Positions 31,254-40,035 of a stretch of DNA of 47,767 nt are shown here, piece after piece; position 1 is the first letter of the stretch, and every line of letters begins with the position of its first letter. The translations under genes were made by a program, and so were the position numbers. The notes under the pieces were generated by a model. The model saw nothing but the letters and a program-made list of their open reading frames with translations, was not told the DNA's origin and did not search any database. The stretch comes from an uncultured Desulfuromonadales bacterium (lineage in GTDB: Bacteria > Desulfobacterota > Desulfuromonadia > Desulfuromonadales > Geopsychrobacteraceae): assembly GCA_947259715.1 (NCBI GenBank), contig CAMYNR010000175.1, positions 1 through 47,767 on the forward strand. Direction: 5' to 3'.

Positions 31254-33713
31254 TCACTTCCTGAGTAAGCGGCTCACCTTCTGGCTCAGCTCAGTCATTG
31301 TCGCCGGCTTATTCAAGACCTCTGCATCAGCCGGCAGCGCCTGCTGACTGTCGAGACGATCAGCATAGCCAGTCATATAGAGCAGCGGCAGCTGTGGATT
31401 CTGTTTCTTGATCTGCTCCCCGGCCGAGACGCCATCCAGGTTCGGCATCACCACATCCAGGATCACCATCGCGATCTGGGAGCAGGCTTCAAAAGCCTCC
31501 AGAGCTTGGATTCCGTCACTGACCGCCAGAACCCGATAGCCAAGCTGGACCAGAACCTCCTGATGCGTGTCCCGCACGAAATCATCATCGTCAGCCAGCA
31601 GAATCAGCTCACCCTGGCCGTAGTCGAGGTCGCTCTCACTGGTTTCCCGGATATCTTCGGCCAACTCCAGGACCCGCGGCAGATAGACTCGGACGATGGT
31701 TCCCTGCCCTGGACGGCTGTCGACCTCAATGCCGCCCCCCTGGCGACGGATAGCGCCGAAGACCATAGCCAGCCCCAGACCGGTCCCTTTGCCGAGATTT
31801 TTAGTGGTAAAAAAGGGATCAAAAATTTTATCGCGCAACTCTTCGGAGATACCGCAGCCGTTGTCAATCACCGAAAGACGGACCAGCTCCTGCTGAGAGA
31901 TATGGCTGTGCCGTTCGAGAAATTTCTCGTCGGCATCAAACGCCTCGATGGAAACGCCGATGGTCGGATTCTCCCGCCCGGCAAGAGCGTCCCTGGCGTT
32001 GGATAAAAGGTTCACCATAATCTGCTGCAGCTGAGAGACATCGGTCAGAACCATCAGCTCGTCACTGACCGACCCGACTTCAAAAACAATATTTTCCGGG
32101 ATCAGCACCTGGTACATCTTGCTGAATTCCTGCATGAATGAGGTTAACTTGACCGCTTCGATCTTGACCACATCCTTGCGGGCAAAGATCAACATCTGGG
32201 AGATCATGCCTGCAGCGCTCTGACACATCTGCTGGACCGACTTTAGACGCTCCTTCTGCGGCCCATCTTCGGTCTGGCGCAACAATAAAAACAGGTTCCC
32301 CATGATTCCAGCCAACAGATTATTGAAATCATGCGCGATGCCGCCGACCAGAGTGCCGATCGCCTCCATCTTTTGTGCTTGCACAAACTGCTCTTCGAGA
32401 CGGCGCAGCTCCCGTAAATCGCGCTCGATACAAAAGATATAGGCCAACTCCCCCGACTTGTCGCGGGGGGCGACGATGGTCTGCAGGGTCGGGATCAGTT
32501 GCTTGTCAGCAGAAATCAGCAGATTTTCGCCGATCCAGCTGCCTTTCTCGATCGCTTCAGGGATATGATCCCGCAAACAGCGCTTGGCGTACCTCTCCGG
32601 CATCAGATCGTTGAGCTGCAGGCCTGCGGCATCTTTATCATCAACCTTGAACAGATCACGGCCTGCCCGGTTCAGGTAGAGAACCTGTCCATCCGGCCTG
32701 AGCATACTGACGATATCGGGCAGGTGGTCCATCAGCAGGTCGAGCTGCATCTGCAGGTCTTCCACTTTAACCAATTCGGAAATATCCTGGACCAGAGCCA
32801 GGTAATAATCCTCTCCGCCAAGCGGCACCCGATTGACGATGATTTCCACCGGAAATCTGCGCCCATCCTTGCGCTGATGGTAGGAGCGGATTCGTTGATA
32901 TTTCTCGCCACCAAAGCTTTGTAAAAATTTGGCAAACCCCTCTGGGGTCATCTGCGGGTCAATATCGGCCACCGAACGTTCCAGCAGTTCCTCCTTGCTG
33001 TAGCCAAGACTGTTGCAGGCCTGCTCGTTGACCCGCAAGAACCTGCCTTTGGCGTCGTGCAGAAAGAAGGCTTCGTAGGCCTGTTCGATCACCGCCCGGA
33101 ACAGGGCTTCGCTCTCGGCGAGTTCAAGGCTGCGGTCTTCCAGTTGCTGATCAAGGAAGATGTTTGCCTGCTGATAATTCTGCAACAGCAAGCGATTTTC
33201 AAGCTGCAGCATGAGGATATCTATCGCCTGGCCAAGCATTTGCCGCAAGCCGGGCAAACGCCCTTCTTCCGGCTGTCGAATTCCAAACAAAACCACTCCA
33301 ACCCCGAACACCCTGGTCTCGAAGGGCACCAGCAGGATCTGCTGGCAGGGCTCCGTCAGCTGCGGCAGCAGCTTCCGGGCGGCTTCGGCGCAATAATAAT
33401 CGCCCGCTTTCTTTGGCAGGCGTAACGCTGCTCCCTGCAGGCAGAGATCCTCCTCAGCCAGATAAAAATGCCCTATCAAGTATTTTTCGTCCTGCTTCCG
33501 ACAAAGGGCGACCAGATCGAAATTCAACAGCAGGGCCAGCTTTTCGAGCAGGTCGGCAAGCACCTCATCGGTGTCACCCGGCTGTTTGACCGATTCGGCG
33601 AGCAGCGCAAACAGCTTGGCATTCTCCGCCAGCTCGATCAGCATGGCGTTTTCATTTTCAAGAACCTTGATCCGGGCCAACAGGTTGGCTTTATCCGCAT
33701 TCAGCTGTGGCAT
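31254..33713 (-). CDS. Hybrid sensor histidine kinase: GAF-like, PAS, PAS, HisKA, HATPase, receiver
   Basis: About 819 residues, cytoplasmic (no transmembrane segment). Order: N-terminal coiled coil (about 1-30), GAF-like sensor (about 40-180), coiled coil, PAS 1 (about 205-315, with a PAC end YLALVQDISE), PAS 2 (about 325-430), HisKA with His461 (GGIAHDFNNLLAG), HATPase (NLLSNARDAL, DNGCGIS, GTGLGLAMV) and a C-terminal receiver with Asp753 (MVILDVVMP). The receiver on the same chain suggests a phosphorelay, with an unlinked output partner. The ATG at 33711-33713 has AGGA upstream and overlaps the hydrolase by 23 bp. Confidence 0.93.
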   Translation of the reverse strand: MPQLNADKANLLARIKVLENENAMLIELAENAKLFALLAESVKQPGDTDEVLADLLEKLALLLNFDLVALCRKQDEKYLIGHFYLAEEDLCLQGAALRLPKKAGDYYCAEAARKLLPQLTEPCQQILLVPFETRVFGVGVVLFGIRQPEEGRLPGLRQMLGQAIDILMLQLENRLLLQNYQQANIFLDQQLEDRSLELAESEALFRAVIEQAYEAFFLHDAKGRFLRVNEQACNSLGYSKEELLERSVADIDPQMTPEGFAKFLQSFGGEKYQRIRSYHQRKDGRRFPVEIIVNRVPLGGEDYYLALVQDISELVKVEDLQMQLDLLMDHLPDIVSMLRPDGQVLYLNRAGRDLFKVDDKDAAGLQLNDLMPERYAKRCLRDHIPEAIEKGSWIGENLLISADKQLIPTLQTIVAPRDKSGELAYIFCIERDLRELRRLEEQFVQAQKMEAIGTLVGGIAHDFNNLLAGIMGNLFLLLRQTEDGPQKERLKSVQQMCQSAAGMISQMLIFARKDVVKIEAVKLTSFMQEFSKMYQVLIPENIVFEVGSVSDELMVLTDVSQLQQIMVNLLSNARDALAGRENPTIGVSIEAFDADEKFLERHSHISQQELVRLSVIDNGCGISEELRDKIFDPFFTTKNLGKGTGLGLAMVFGAIRRQGGGIEVDSRPGQGTIVRVYLPRVLELAEDIRETSESDLDYGQGELILLADDDDFVRDTHQEVLVQLGYRVLAVSDGIQALEAFEACSQIAMVILDVVMPNLDGVSAGEQIKKQNPQLPLLYMTGYADRLDSQQALPADAEVLNKPATMTELSQKVSRLLRK

Positions 33714-34530
33714 TATTTTCCTGCGCAAAAAAGTGAATCTGCTCTGCGACCCAGCGGGGTGCATCGAGCATCAGAAAATGCGAAGCGTCCGCGAAAGTTT
33801 CCAGGCGACTGCCCGGAATGTCCCGGTGCAGCCGGTTGGCAATTTCGGCCGACAGGTAGGGATCAGCAAGCCCCCACAGAATCAATGTCGGCGCGGTCAG
33901 GCTCGGCAATTTATCGGCAATATCGGTCAGGTCGCGATTATCCAGACATCTGGCCAGGTGCAAAAAGGCCTTGCGCCCGGCAGTATGGGTGAAGGGCTGA
34001 TAGAAAAGCTCCAGCAGTTCAGGGGTCAAGCGTTCCTTGCGATACAGACCGCGCTGCACCACCAGCCCCATGACCCTGCGGTCGGTCAGTGCCATCAAAA
34101 ACTGCCGGACCACCGGGGTCCGCATTATCCGGATCGGCTGCACCGGCCAATAATCGTAGCCAACCGGATTCATCAGGACCAGCCTGCTGAGACGCTGCGG
34201 ATAGCGCACCGCCAGGATCTGCGCGATCCCGCCACCAAGATCATGACCGACCAGCAGAGGGCGCTCCAGCTGTAGCTGGTCGATAAATTCGGCCAGGTAA
34301 TCAGCCTGCGCCTGCAAGGCATAGGATCGGTCAAGCGGCATCGCTGACCGGCCGCAGCCAAGCAGATCCGGCCGATAAACTGTATAGTCATCCTCCAGGT
34401 AGGCCGCCAGAGACTCCCAGAGAAATGAATAGCTGGTGATGCCATGCAGCAGGATGACCGGCGGCCCTTGCCCGCTCTTCCGGTAAGCGAATTTCTGGCC
34501 ATTGATATGGCAGAACTGGTATGCGGTCAT
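33691..34530 (-). CDS. Alpha/beta hydrolase with aspartate nucleophile
   Basis: A 279-residue alpha/beta hydrolase. HG at 29-30 begins the oxyanion region; the nucleophile elbow is GHDLGG, so Asp97 replaces the usual Ser, as in haloalkane dehalogenases and epoxide hydrolases. The later acid region LILWGLADP and DASHFLML (catalytic His about 256) complete the triad. A cap of helices follows at about 125-215. No signal peptide. Its 3' end overlaps the kinase by 23 bp, linking their translation. Substrate unknown; dehalogenase or epoxide hydrolase activity is inference. Confidence 0.88.
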   Translation of the reverse strand: MTAYQFCHINGQKFAYRKSGQGPPVILLHGITSYSFLWESLAAYLEDDYTVYRPDLLGCGRSAMPLDRSYALQAQADYLAEFIDQLQLERPLLVGHDLGGGIAQILAVRYPQRLSRLVLMNPVGYDYWPVQPIRIMRTPVVRQFLMALTDRRVMGLVVQRGLYRKERLTPELLELFYQPFTHTAGRKAFLHLARCLDNRDLTDIADKLPSLTAPTLILWGLADPYLSAEIANRLHRDIPGSRLETFADASHFLMLDAPRWVAEQIHFFAQENNATAECG

Positions 34531-34656
34531 CTCACTGTAACCTTGCGCGGCAACTGAAAAAGAAAGAGAAAAAGATCATTCTTTAGCAGTTAAGTCTAGC
34601 AGGAAATATCCCTGTTACTGCAATGTCCGCCAGTTCCCCAAAGGAGATATAGAAAA

Positions 34657-34684
34657 AGCCGGAAATCCTGGTGGAAATCCGGCT
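34657..34684 (-). terminator. Rho-independent terminator after mltA
   Basis: On the minus strand AGCCGGA (34678-34684) pairs with TCCGGCT (34657-34663) around a 14-nt loop, and TTTTTC follows. It lies about 29 bp after the mltA stop. Confidence 0.68.
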
Positions 34685-34712
34685 CGCTAAACAAGAATGG
34701 GTAGATAAATAG

Positions 34713-35990
34713 TCAGTTGATCTGGGCTTGGCCGGGTTCCGCCATGAGCTGACTCTGCAGGGCATTTTCATCCGCCAGCTTCGGCAAGAGCAGCCAGAGC
34801 CGCCCCGACTGCTTCATCCTCCCGGCGATCTGTCCAGCGGCATTGCCCATCCCCCAGAAAAAATCAGCGCGCACCCGCCCCTTGATCGCGCCACCGGTAT
34901 CCTGGGCCACCATCAGCTGTTGCAGAGGCTGCTCAGTGCCGGGGACGCTGGTCGCCAGAAAAACCGGCGCACCGAGGGGGATGGTGCGTGGATCGACCGC
35001 AATACTGCGCTCGGCAGTCAGCGGGATGCCCAAGGCTCCGGGGGGGGAAGTATACTCGGCGGAGAGTTCGCGGAAAAAGACATAACTGGGGTTTTCGGCC
35101 AGCAGCTGTTTCCCGGCCTCAGGGTTTTTCCTGACCCAGCGGGCAATATTCTGCATCGACATCTGATTGCGGGTCATCGCCTTGCGCTGCAGCAGCAGTC
35201 TGCCGATGGAACGATAACGATGGCCATTCTGGTTGGCGTAATTGACCATGATCCGTTCGCCGCTCGGCAAACGGATCCGCCCGGACCCCTGGATGTGCAG
35301 AAAGAACAGTTCGACCGGGTCTTCCACCCAGAACAGCTCATGCCCCTGCAGCGGATTCTCGCCGTGATCGATCGACTCGCGATTGAAGTAGGGGACCACC
35401 CGATTGCCAACCACCCGGCCACGCAGCCGGTAGTTGCTCAGCTCGGGGTAAATTTCATCCAGGTCGACGATCAGCAGGTCGTCTGGCTGGGCATAGAGCG
35501 GGTACTGATATTTTTTCGTCCGCACCCGGCTGCCGGCCAATTCCGGTCCATAGTACCCGGTGATCAACCCCTCGACGCTGCCATCCTCATTGCGCACCTG
35601 ATGCGGCTGAAAGAAGGTTTCGAAAAACCGCTGCGCGGTCTGATCATCCGGTGAATTGAAATTCAGCGCCTCTTCACAGACCCGCTGCCAGCGGATCCGG
35701 CGGATCAGTGTCTGGCAACTCTTCTGAAAGGTTTCCAGCGCCTGCCGGTGTTGATCAAACTGCCAGCCATCGATCTCTTCCCAGGGCACAGGCAGCAAGG
35801 GATCAACCTTTTCCGGTGGAACTGGCGGCTCCTCTTCAACCGCTTGAACAAATTCTTCCGCCGGCGGCAAAGCTTCGATTTCGACTGGCGGCGGGGTGGG
35901 TTCCGGTTCTGCAACAGGGGGGGAAGTTTTAGTGGCGCAGGCAGAGAGGAACAGCAGCAGAAACACAACAGCCAAATAACGTTTCATCAT
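34713..35990 (-). CDS. mltA: Membrane-bound lytic murein transglycosylase A (MltA)
   Basis: A 425-residue outer-membrane lipoprotein. The signal peptide ends in lipobox LSAC (Cys18), followed by a Pro-rich linker to about 65. The MltA domain (about 110-320) has GSVEGLITGYYGPELAGS and EDPVELFFLHIQGSGRI; the 3D domain (about 330-400) has the catalytic Asp in VAQDTGGAIKGRVRADFFWG. It cleaves the glycan strand of murein to 1,6-anhydro products. An AACTTA after TTGGA precedes the start, a weak ribosome site. A terminator lies downstream. Confidence 0.95.
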   Translation of the reverse strand: MMKRYLAVVFLLLFLSACATKTSPPVAEPEPTPPPVEIEALPPAEEFVQAVEEEPPVPPEKVDPLLPVPWEEIDGWQFDQHRQALETFQKSCQTLIRRIRWQRVCEEALNFNSPDDQTAQRFFETFFQPHQVRNEDGSVEGLITGYYGPELAGSRVRTKKYQYPLYAQPDDLLIVDLDEIYPELSNYRLRGRVVGNRVVPYFNRESIDHGENPLQGHELFWVEDPVELFFLHIQGSGRIRLPSGERIMVNYANQNGHRYRSIGRLLLQRKAMTRNQMSMQNIARWVRKNPEAGKQLLAENPSYVFFRELSAEYTSPPGALGIPLTAERSIAVDPRTIPLGAPVFLATSVPGTEQPLQQLMVAQDTGGAIKGRVRADFFWGMGNAAGQIAGRMKQSGRLWLLLPKLADENALQSQLMAEPGQAQIN

Positions 35991-36136
35991 TAAGTTCCAA
36001 TAAGCTTATTTTTATTTTGAAGGTAACTCAGTATAAACAAATTGCAGAAAAAACCAAAGAGTTCTAATTGAAAAGGAAGAGGTGCCTGAAAAAAATCGCG
36101 GCCAGAGGGAATTAAAACATGTCGAGGGGGTCCACA

Positions 36137-38314
36137 TCAACCACCAGGTTCACCCCTTTGGGCAATCGGCTGAGACCGGCATCGAGCGGCATCGAGCTGC
36201 GCCAGTAGCCTCCTCAAGGCAGGCCGTTCAGAAGATTTCAAGAGGATCTGGACGCGGCTTTTACCCCGCAGGCGAGCCAGAGGGCAAGGGCTGGGTCCCA
36301 ACACCTCGACCGGCCCGGCGGCGGTGGCCAGACGGCTCGCCAGCTGCTCGGCGGCGCCCTTGACCTGCCCGCTGTTATTGCCGGACAAAACCAGATTGAT
36401 CAGATGGCCGCAGGGGGGGTAGCCTAGCTCCTGGCGAAAAGGCAGCTCCTGCTGATAAAAAGCCTGATAGTCCTGCTCGGCTGCGCAGGCCAGCGCGTAA
36501 TGGTCGGCGTTGAATGTCTGGATCAGCACCTGGCCGCCGCCGCAGGCCCGGCCAGCGCGGCCGGCGACCTGAGTCAACAGCGAAAAGCTGCGCTCGGCGG
36601 CACGAAAATCGGGCAGATTGAGAATACTGTCAGCGCCGAGCACCCCGACCAGGGTGACGCCGGGAAAATCATGCCCCTTGGCGATCATCTGGGTGCCGAC
36701 CAGAATATCGACCTCTCGGCCAAGCATTTTCTGCACCAGGCGCTGGTGCGCCCCCTTGCGGCTGGTGGTGTCCCGATCCATCCGGGCAATCCTTGCCCCG
36801 GGGAACAGTTCGCCGAGTTCCTCTTCCAAACGCTCGGTTCCTGCCCCCTCCGGCTCAATCTGCAAACCATCGCATTTGGGACATTTTTCGGCGGGCGGTT
36901 CGGCATAATCGCAATAGTGGCAGCGCACCTCACGCTGCTGCTGGTGAAAGGTCAGGGTGATTTCACAGTTGGGGCAGTGAAAGCTGGTCCCGCAATCCCG
37001 GCAGAGCAGAAAGGGTGCAAAGCCGCGGCGGTTGAGCAACAGCAGGGCCTGGTCACCCCGCTCCAGGCATTGTTGCAGCGCTTCGATCAGCCGATTTGAC
37101 AATGGCCCCTCTGGGGTCTGCTCGGTCAAATCGATCAGCTCGACCTGCGGCAGCTGTCCGGCATGGGCACGCCTGTCCAGGGCCAGCCGGGTCACCCCCC
37201 CCTGCTCGCTGCGATAATAGCTGGCAAAGGCTGGCGTGGCGCTGCCGAGCAGCACGGGACAATTCTGCTGCTGGCCACGCACCAGGGCCAGATCGCGAGC
37301 ATTGTAGCGAAACCCCTCCCCCTGCTTGTAGCTCGCCTCATGCTCTTCATCGACGATAATCAGGCCGAGCTTTTGCAAAGGCGCAAAGATCGCTGAGCGC
37401 GCGCCGATAACAATCTGCACCTCTCCGCGGATAATGGCCCGCCAGGCATCATAGCGTTCGCCCTCAGAGAGACCGCTGTGGAGGACTGCCAGGCGGACTC
37501 CGGGAGACTCGAAGCGGGCGCGGAAACGGGCCACCAGCTGAGGGGTCAAGGCGATCTCCGGAACCAGCACCAGGCACTGCAGATCCTGCTGCAGGCAAAA
37601 AGCGACCGTCTGCAGATAGACTTCGGTCTTACCGCTGCCGGTCACACCGTGTAATAAAAAAGGCTGAAATTTCTTCTCGCCGACCGCCGCTGAAACCGCC
37701 TGAACGGCAGCGGACTGCTCATCGTTCAGGGTCAGGTTGGTATCTTCAGGCAAGGGTTCGCTAAGGAAGGGATCGCGCTGCAGCTCCTTCTCCCGGCAGC
37801 TCAACACGCCCAGCTCGACCAGCCGTTTGAGGCTCGCATGGGGAGCGGGAATCAGGTCGCGCAACTGGCTGAGGCCCAGCTCCCCGTGGGCGCCGATCAA
37901 ATCGACCAGCTGACGCTGTTTTTCACCCCGCGGCGATGCTTGCTTGTTCACCAGTTGATAAACCGGTTCATGGAGAATTTTTACTGTCCCTTTGTCGCTG
38001 CCCAGACCCGCCGGCAGGGCACTGCGGATCACCTGGCCAAGGGGATGATAATAATAATCGGCCGCCCAGCGCAGCAGATCGAGCAATTGCGGGGTTAACA
38101 GCGGCTGCGCGTCGAGCAGCTCCTTGAGCGGTTTAAGCCCCTCGCTTGAGCCCTGGCGCAGTTTCAGCAGAAAGCCGACGGTGGTCCGCCGGCCGAATGG
38201 GATGCGCACCCGCATACCGACCTGCGCGGTTTTGGCCAGTTCCTCGGGCACCAGATAGGTATACAGCTGCTTAAGCGGCGCACTCACTGCGACATCGGCG
38301 AGCAGCTCAGTCAT
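36137..38314 (-). CDS. priA: Primosomal helicase PriA, C-terminus frameshifted by a 10-bp tandem duplication
   Basis: A 725-residue PriA as it reads. The DNA-binding N-terminus (MTELLADVAVSAPLKQLYTY), Walker A (HGVTGSGKTEVYLQ), DEEH box (VDEEHEASYKQ) and the zinc-binding cysteines (CRDC, CPNC, CHYC, CPKC near 435-480) are intact. After LLAQLDA the frame continues with ARCRSQPIAQRGEPGG, unlike the family. The end contains two adjacent CTCGATGCCG units (36177-36196). Deleting one restores AGLSRLPKGVNLVVDVDPLDMF and a TAA at 36112-36114, giving 730 residues. PriA restarts collapsed forks. The tail lies in the C-terminal domain; activity may be reduced or unchanged. Confidence 0.95.
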   Translation of the reverse strand: MTELLADVAVSAPLKQLYTYLVPEELAKTAQVGMRVRIPFGRRTTVGFLLKLRQGSSEGLKPLKELLDAQPLLTPQLLDLLRWAADYYYHPLGQVIRSALPAGLGSDKGTVKILHEPVYQLVNKQASPRGEKQRQLVDLIGAHGELGLSQLRDLIPAPHASLKRLVELGVLSCREKELQRDPFLSEPLPEDTNLTLNDEQSAAVQAVSAAVGEKKFQPFLLHGVTGSGKTEVYLQTVAFCLQQDLQCLVLVPEIALTPQLVARFRARFESPGVRLAVLHSGLSEGERYDAWRAIIRGEVQIVIGARSAIFAPLQKLGLIIVDEEHEASYKQGEGFRYNARDLALVRGQQQNCPVLLGSATPAFASYYRSEQGGVTRLALDRRAHAGQLPQVELIDLTEQTPEGPLSNRLIEALQQCLERGDQALLLLNRRGFAPFLLCRDCGTSFHCPNCEITLTFHQQQREVRCHYCDYAEPPAEKCPKCDGLQIEPEGAGTERLEEELGELFPGARIARMDRDTTSRKGAHQRLVQKMLGREVDILVGTQMIAKGHDFPGVTLVGVLGADSILNLPDFRAAERSFSLLTQVAGRAGRACGGGQVLIQTFNADHYALACAAEQDYQAFYQQELPFRQELGYPPCGHLINLVLSGNNSGQVKGAAEQLASRLATAAGPVEVLGPSPCPLARLRGKSRVQILLKSSERPALRRLLAQLDAARCRSQPIAQRGEPGG
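36177..36196 (-). repeat. Tandem 10-bp duplication inside priA
   Basis: Two identical adjacent 10-bp units, CTCGATGCCG on the minus strand (36187-36196 and 36177-36186). Ten is not a multiple of three, so the second unit shifts the reading frame. Such short perfect duplications arise by replication slippage; a sequencing or assembly error cannot be excluded. Confidence 0.9.
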
Positions 38315-38357
38315 TGAGCGTCATCCATAATTGCTGGACCGGCATAGGGGGGGCGGG

Positions 38358-38669
38358 TTAATTGTGGACCACCGACAGCAAGACTGCCAGGCAGAGGGAA
38401 AACAACAACCACCAGATCAGGGTCACCGACACGGTGGCCATCAGGGACCAGACAAAACGATCGCGCAATGGGGTGATCTGTGGATCCCAGTTGACTTTAA
38501 ATAACGCGATCGGAGTGAGCAGGATCAACAGGAATTCGAGCGTTCCACTGCGCCAGGCAACCGGTGCATCCTCGGGCTTGAAGAGATGATAAAGGACCGC
38601 AAACAGAATCACCGGCAGGGTCGACAGGGCCGCTGTTTTTAAATTTTTCCTGAAAAAATCGCTTTGCAT
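38358..38669 (-). CDS. Small membrane protein of unknown function
   Basis: About 103 residues. Three hydrophobic segments at roughly 14-30, 45-58 and 76-100, the last ending LLFSLCLAVLLSVVHN at the C-terminus. No family recognised. The ATG at 38667-38669 has GAGGGA before it; the frame extends further but without a site. It precedes priA by 43 bp on the same strand, and the FprA terminator lies just upstream, so it may be the first gene of a priA unit. Confidence 0.6.
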   Translation of the reverse strand: MQSDFFRKNLKTAALSTLPVILFAVLYHLFKPEDAPVAWRSGTLEFLLILLTPIALFKVNWDPQITPLRDRFVWSLMATVSVTLIWWLLFSLCLAVLLSVVHN

Positions 38670-38699
38670 TGTCCCTCGCGAACCCCATAGCACAGACAA

Positions 38700-38732
38700 C
38701 AATCCCCCTGCCGGGCTGCGGCAAGGGGATTG
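38700..38732 (-). terminator. Probable terminator after fprA
   Basis: CAATCCCC (38700-38707) pairs with GGGGATTG (38725-38732) around a GC-rich loop that contains a further TGCC/GGCA pairing, then TTGT on the minus strand. The T tail is weak. It lies 15 bp after the FprA stop. Confidence 0.6.
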
Positions 38733-38747
38733 CTAAAGAACAGCAGC

Positions 38748-39944
38748 TTATTCTTCGGTCAACACCGCGCCAGCGATCTGCTCGGCGAACTGCCGGCAAC
38801 TGTCCATATTTTCTTTGGTCGGGGAAAAGCGGAAGGTCATTCCATCTGCGACCAGTTTATATTTCAAGCCGGTCAGGCGCTGCTCAACCATTTTCACCGC
38901 CTCGCCGCTCCAGCCGAAAGAGCCGAAGACCGCAGCCAGTTTGGCCTTGGGCGTCACCGAAGAGATCAGCGACAGGGCATGCCAGACGTGCGGCGGAGCA
39001 TCCCGCTGAATGGTCGGGGTGCCGATCACCAGCACATCGGCGTGCTCCAGGGCGTTACGGTAGTCGTCGTCGCGCATTTCGCTTAAAGCGACCGAGGTCA
39101 CATCAAGCCCCTGGGCGATCAGCTCGGTTTCAATCACCTTCGCCATATCGCGGGTGTTGCCGTGGGAACTGAGAACCGCCAGCAACGCTTTCGGTTTACC
39201 ATCGGAAGATGGCGCAGCAGACCAGCGCGCATAGGATTCGATGGCAAAGTTGCCGGAAGAGCGCCGGATCGGGCCGTGCGAGGGGCAGACCATGCGGATC
39301 GGCAGACCATCTATTTTTCCCAGGGCATCACGGATTTTGTCCTTGAAGGGGCGCATGATGCAATCGAAATAAAAATGGAAATCGGTATAAAATTCATTGA
39401 TTTCATCATCGAAAAGCTTTTCCGAGCAGAAATGCGCACCGAAAGCATCGCAAGGAAAAAGCACCTCATCCTCAACCAGATAAGTAAAGATCGTATCGGG
39501 CCAGTGCAGGTAGGGGGCGAGGATGAAACGCAGGGTCTTGCCACCCAGACTGACCTCGTCACCGTCAGCGACAACCACCGAATTGAACGACTTGTTCAGC
39601 AGTTGTTTGAGAAAATTCTCTCCCGGTTTGCTGCAGTAGACCTGAACGTCGGGATTTTTTTCGATCACCTCGATCAACGCACCAGAATGATCCGGCTCGG
39701 TGTGATTAACCACGACGATATCGACCTTGGCCGGATCGATATGCTCGCCAACTTTACCAAAAAATTCATCGGCGAAAGGAGCCTTGACCGTATCGATCAG
39801 AGCGGTTTTTTCCGTCCCTTGAATCAGATAGGAATTGTAGGTGGTGCCATTGTGGGTCGGGAAGAGGTCATCGAACACGCGCAGGTCAGGGTGCTTGACT
39901 CCGACCCAGTGGACATTCTCGACAACCTGAACACTGTTTTCCAT
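38748..39944 (-). CDS. fprA: Flavodiiron protein FprA (NO/O2 reductase)
   Basis: About 398 residues. The metallo-beta-lactamase half (about 1-250) has diiron ligands in VVNHTEPDHSG (His81, Glu83, Asp85, His86), further His/Asp near 148 and 165 (PYLHWPDTIF, PCDAFGAH), and CPSHGPI. The flavodoxin half (about 255-398) has LSSHGNTRDMA and FGSFGWSGEAVK for FMN. Such proteins reduce O2 to water or NO to N2O, protecting anaerobes. The start at 39942-39944 has GGAGG seven to eight bp upstream, which overlaps an alternative in-frame ATG at 39959; the shorter product is preferred. No rubredoxin partner gene is adjacent. Confidence 0.95.
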   Translation of the reverse strand: MENSVQVVENVHWVGVKHPDLRVFDDLFPTHNGTTYNSYLIQGTEKTALIDTVKAPFADEFFGKVGEHIDPAKVDIVVVNHTEPDHSGALIEVIEKNPDVQVYCSKPGENFLKQLLNKSFNSVVVADGDEVSLGGKTLRFILAPYLHWPDTIFTYLVEDEVLFPCDAFGAHFCSEKLFDDEINEFYTDFHFYFDCIMRPFKDKIRDALGKIDGLPIRMVCPSHGPIRRSSGNFAIESYARWSAAPSSDGKPKALLAVLSSHGNTRDMAKVIETELIAQGLDVTSVALSEMRDDDYRNALEHADVLVIGTPTIQRDAPPHVWHALSLISSVTPKAKLAAVFGSFGWSGEAVKMVEQRLTGLKYKLVADGMTFRFSPTKENMDSCRQFAEQIAGAVLTEE

Positions 39945-40035
39945 CTTACTTTCCTCCATCGCGAAAATGAGACACAATTCGTCAACTATAACTCAGACAC
40001 CTGCTCCCGGGCAAGTCGGTCTGAGAAACACCTCC

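Noticed and set aside
36137-38314. Calling priA a pseudogene
   Set aside because: All catalytic and zinc motifs are intact and only the last 16 residues differ, so a functional or partly functional product is likely.
39992-40025. A terminator between the DAHP synthase gene and fprA
   Set aside because: CTCAGAC and GTCTGAG pair around a partly palindromic centre, but no T run follows on the minus strand; it may be an operator, so it is not called.
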